A stretch of DNA of 53,500 nt from Symbiodinium natans (lineage: Eukaryota > Sar > Dinophyceae > Suessiales > Symbiodiniaceae). The notes under the pieces are model-generated. The model did no database searches. It was not told the origin of the DNA and saw only the letters and a program-made list of their open reading frames with translations. Positions 52,160 to 53,500 of this stretch are shown here, piece by piece. Within the stretch, counting starts at the first letter, position 1; each line of letters begins with the position of its first letter. A program made the position numbers and the translations under genes. The stretch covers positions 64,001 to 117,500 of the forward strand of contig CAJNDS010002180.1 in NCBI GenBank assembly GCA_905221605.1, read 5' to 3'.

Positions 52160-52250
52160 CCTCCACCCCAAAGCACGGAGTGGCCCGCAAGGGCGGAGTC
52201 AGAGTCCAGGCGCGAGGTGTGAAGGCCTGGTGGGGGGCTGCCGCGGCTGC
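52160..52250 (+). CDS. Exon-like island, unassigned
   Basis: GC-rich and open: HGVARKGGVRVQARGVKAWW then an Ala run. Boundaries uncertain. Confidence 0.25.
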
Positions 52251-52496
52251 CCTAAACTCCCGAAGATAGGTCCCTAAGCCCCAAGCTCTAGGCCCTAAAC
52301 CCTAAACCCTAAACCCTGAACCCTAAACCCTAAACTCTGAACCCTAAACTCCCTAAACGCCAAGTCCTCTAAACCCTAAACCCTTGTTCTCCAAAACGCC
52401 CGTGGGGCTGGTTGCTTTCAGCTCATCGGACGACAGCGACAGGAGCTTCTGGGCAGAGAAGTCACGCGCACTGTGGTGTTGCTCTCCATATGGGGC

Positions 52497-52598
52497 GGTT
52501 TCCGAAAATGGGGGGCTCCCCTTAATATACCCCAACATACGTTAGTCTCTAGACTGGTATGGGAACCTCAAAAGGGTACCACGATTTTCGGAAACGCC
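52497..52598. mobile_element. MITE-like element, family 4
   Basis: GGCGGTTTCCGAAAATGGGG at the left and ATTTTCGGAAACGCCC at the right are inverted repeats. Confidence 0.6.
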
Positions 52599-52760
52599 CA
52601 CACCACGACTGTAACTGGACTGTTGGATGTCGTGGAATTGCATGGCAAGAACTTAGGGGCTGGGTGGTTAACCTTTAACCTTATATATATATATATATAT
52701 AGTATAGTCCGACTGCAAAACAAGTTTTATCTGTTGGGCTAGGGTATTCAGCCCCCAAGA

Positions 52761-52860
52761 GACGGAGCAGCCGTGCGTGAGCACGCTTGTCCTTGACATG
52801 CGCAGTGGGCGTTGGCCGGCTGTTCTCAGGAGTCTTCGTTTCGGACCCCAAGGCAACTTT
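52761..52860 (+). CDS. Exon-like island, unassigned
   Basis: Open frame reads ETEQPCVSTLVLDMRSGRWP then AVLRSLRF. Followed by CCCTAAA/CCCCAAA repeats. No family recognised. Confidence 0.35.
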
Positions 52861-52889
52861 CAACCCCAAGCCCTGAAGGCAAGAAGCCC

Positions 52890-53020
52890 CAAACCCTAAA
52901 CCCCAAACCCTAAACCCTAAACCCTAACCCTAAACCCTAAACCCCAAACCCTAAACCCCAAACCCTAAACCCCAAACCCTAAACCCTAGCCCTAAACCCT
53001 AAACCCCAAACCCCAAAGCC
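52890..53020 (+). repeat. Alternating CCCTAAA / CCCCAAA array
   Basis: About 18 units with regular CCCCAAA variants. Confidence 0.95.
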
Positions 53021-53209
53021 CCGGCAGGCCAGAGCAAGACAGGTGGAGGACATGTTGGGAGTGTGGCTTACTCAGGGATTTAGAGTGGAGTTCAGGCTGT
53101 AGGGCGTTGGGGAGTTTAGATTGTTTCTTTCGGGCTTTGGGCTTAGGGGTTTGGCATTTGGGGGTTTGGGCCGGGAATTCAAGGATGAAGCCATGAACAT
53201 TCCTTGCAG

Positions 53210-53262
53210 CTCCCCCAAGAAATTGCGTCTTTGCCGTGAACATTTCGACCCCACTGAGTTGG
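53210..53262 (+). CDS. Exon-like island with canonical GTAAGG donor
   Basis: Acceptor ACATTCCTTGCAG|C, donor TTGG|GTAAGG. Encodes SPKKLRLCREHFDPTEL. The C-x2-HF string is faintly like a THAP-type finger, but too short to assign. Confidence 0.45.
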
Positions 53263-53500
53263 GTAAGGACAAGCCTTCTGCACAACGTAGTCGACCGAGT
53301 GGTCAGGCAGAGGCATGGCAGACCTTCGCCTTGTGTCACGTTTGAGGAAGCCTCGGGTTTAGGGTTTGGGGTTTAGGGTTTAGGGTTTGGGGCTTGGGGT
53401 TTAGGCTCTGGGCTTGGCGGGGTATAGGCTTTGGGGCTTTGGGTTTTGGGTTTAGGGCGACCCTGAAGCTGCCCATTCCCCATCCCTGCCGAGGGAACCT

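Overview
The window looks like nuclear DNA of a dinoflagellate, most likely a symbiodiniacean or close relative. Four things in the sequence point there: pervasive TTTAGGG/CCCTAAA telomere-type repeats scattered between unique segments on both sides (so not a chromosome end); tiny GC-rich exons that can be joined only by using GC, GA and GT 5' splice sites and AG|G 3' splice sites, the non-canonical usage known from Symbiodinium; a Ty1/copia retroelement with accessory domains I recall from dinoflagellate elements; and sequences resembling the dinoflagellate spliced leader. All exon calls come from reading by eye. No transcript data or database search was available.

Layout, with host genes on the + strand. 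(1) 188-3877: exons of a RAP-domain protein, followed by unassigned coding islands at 5.8-9.3 kb. (2) 10.4-29.7 kb: about eleven tiny exons that join in phase into an FkbM-type (SAM-dependent) methyltransferase-like protein. (3) 15434-25354: a 9.9 kb copia-type LTR retrotransposon inserted antisense in one intron of that gene, with LTRs that look identical and a 5-bp CCCTA target duplication. It carries Gag, two protease-like domains in tandem, a C5-methyltransferase-like domain, integrase, a 2OG-Fe(II)-oxygenase-like domain, reverse transcriptase and RNase H, then a hydrophobic segment and a Cys/His tail. (4) 30-40.5 kb: repeats, small inverted-repeat elements, unassigned exon-like islands, and an intronless cysteine-rich secreted-protein ORF at 39723-40136 with a spliced-leader-like sequence just upstream. 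(5) 41.1-45.3 kb: five exons of 27-57 nt that splice into a complete DnaJ J-domain, with further candidate exons to a stop codon at 48565. (6) 48.6-53.5 kb: repeats, a small inverted-repeat element and a few exon-like islands.

The most distinctive feature is the intron architecture. The island just before an intron is usually followed by TTTAGGG-oriented repeats, and the next island is usually preceded by CCCTAAA-oriented repeats. Introns are therefore bounded by inverted telomere-like arrays. The repeat itself supplies GT (GGGTTTAGGG) at the donor side and a C-rich, CTAAAC-containing tract at the acceptor side. The second standout is the retroelement, whose polyprotein pairs a DNA-methyltransferase-like domain with a TET/AlkB-like oxygenase domain.
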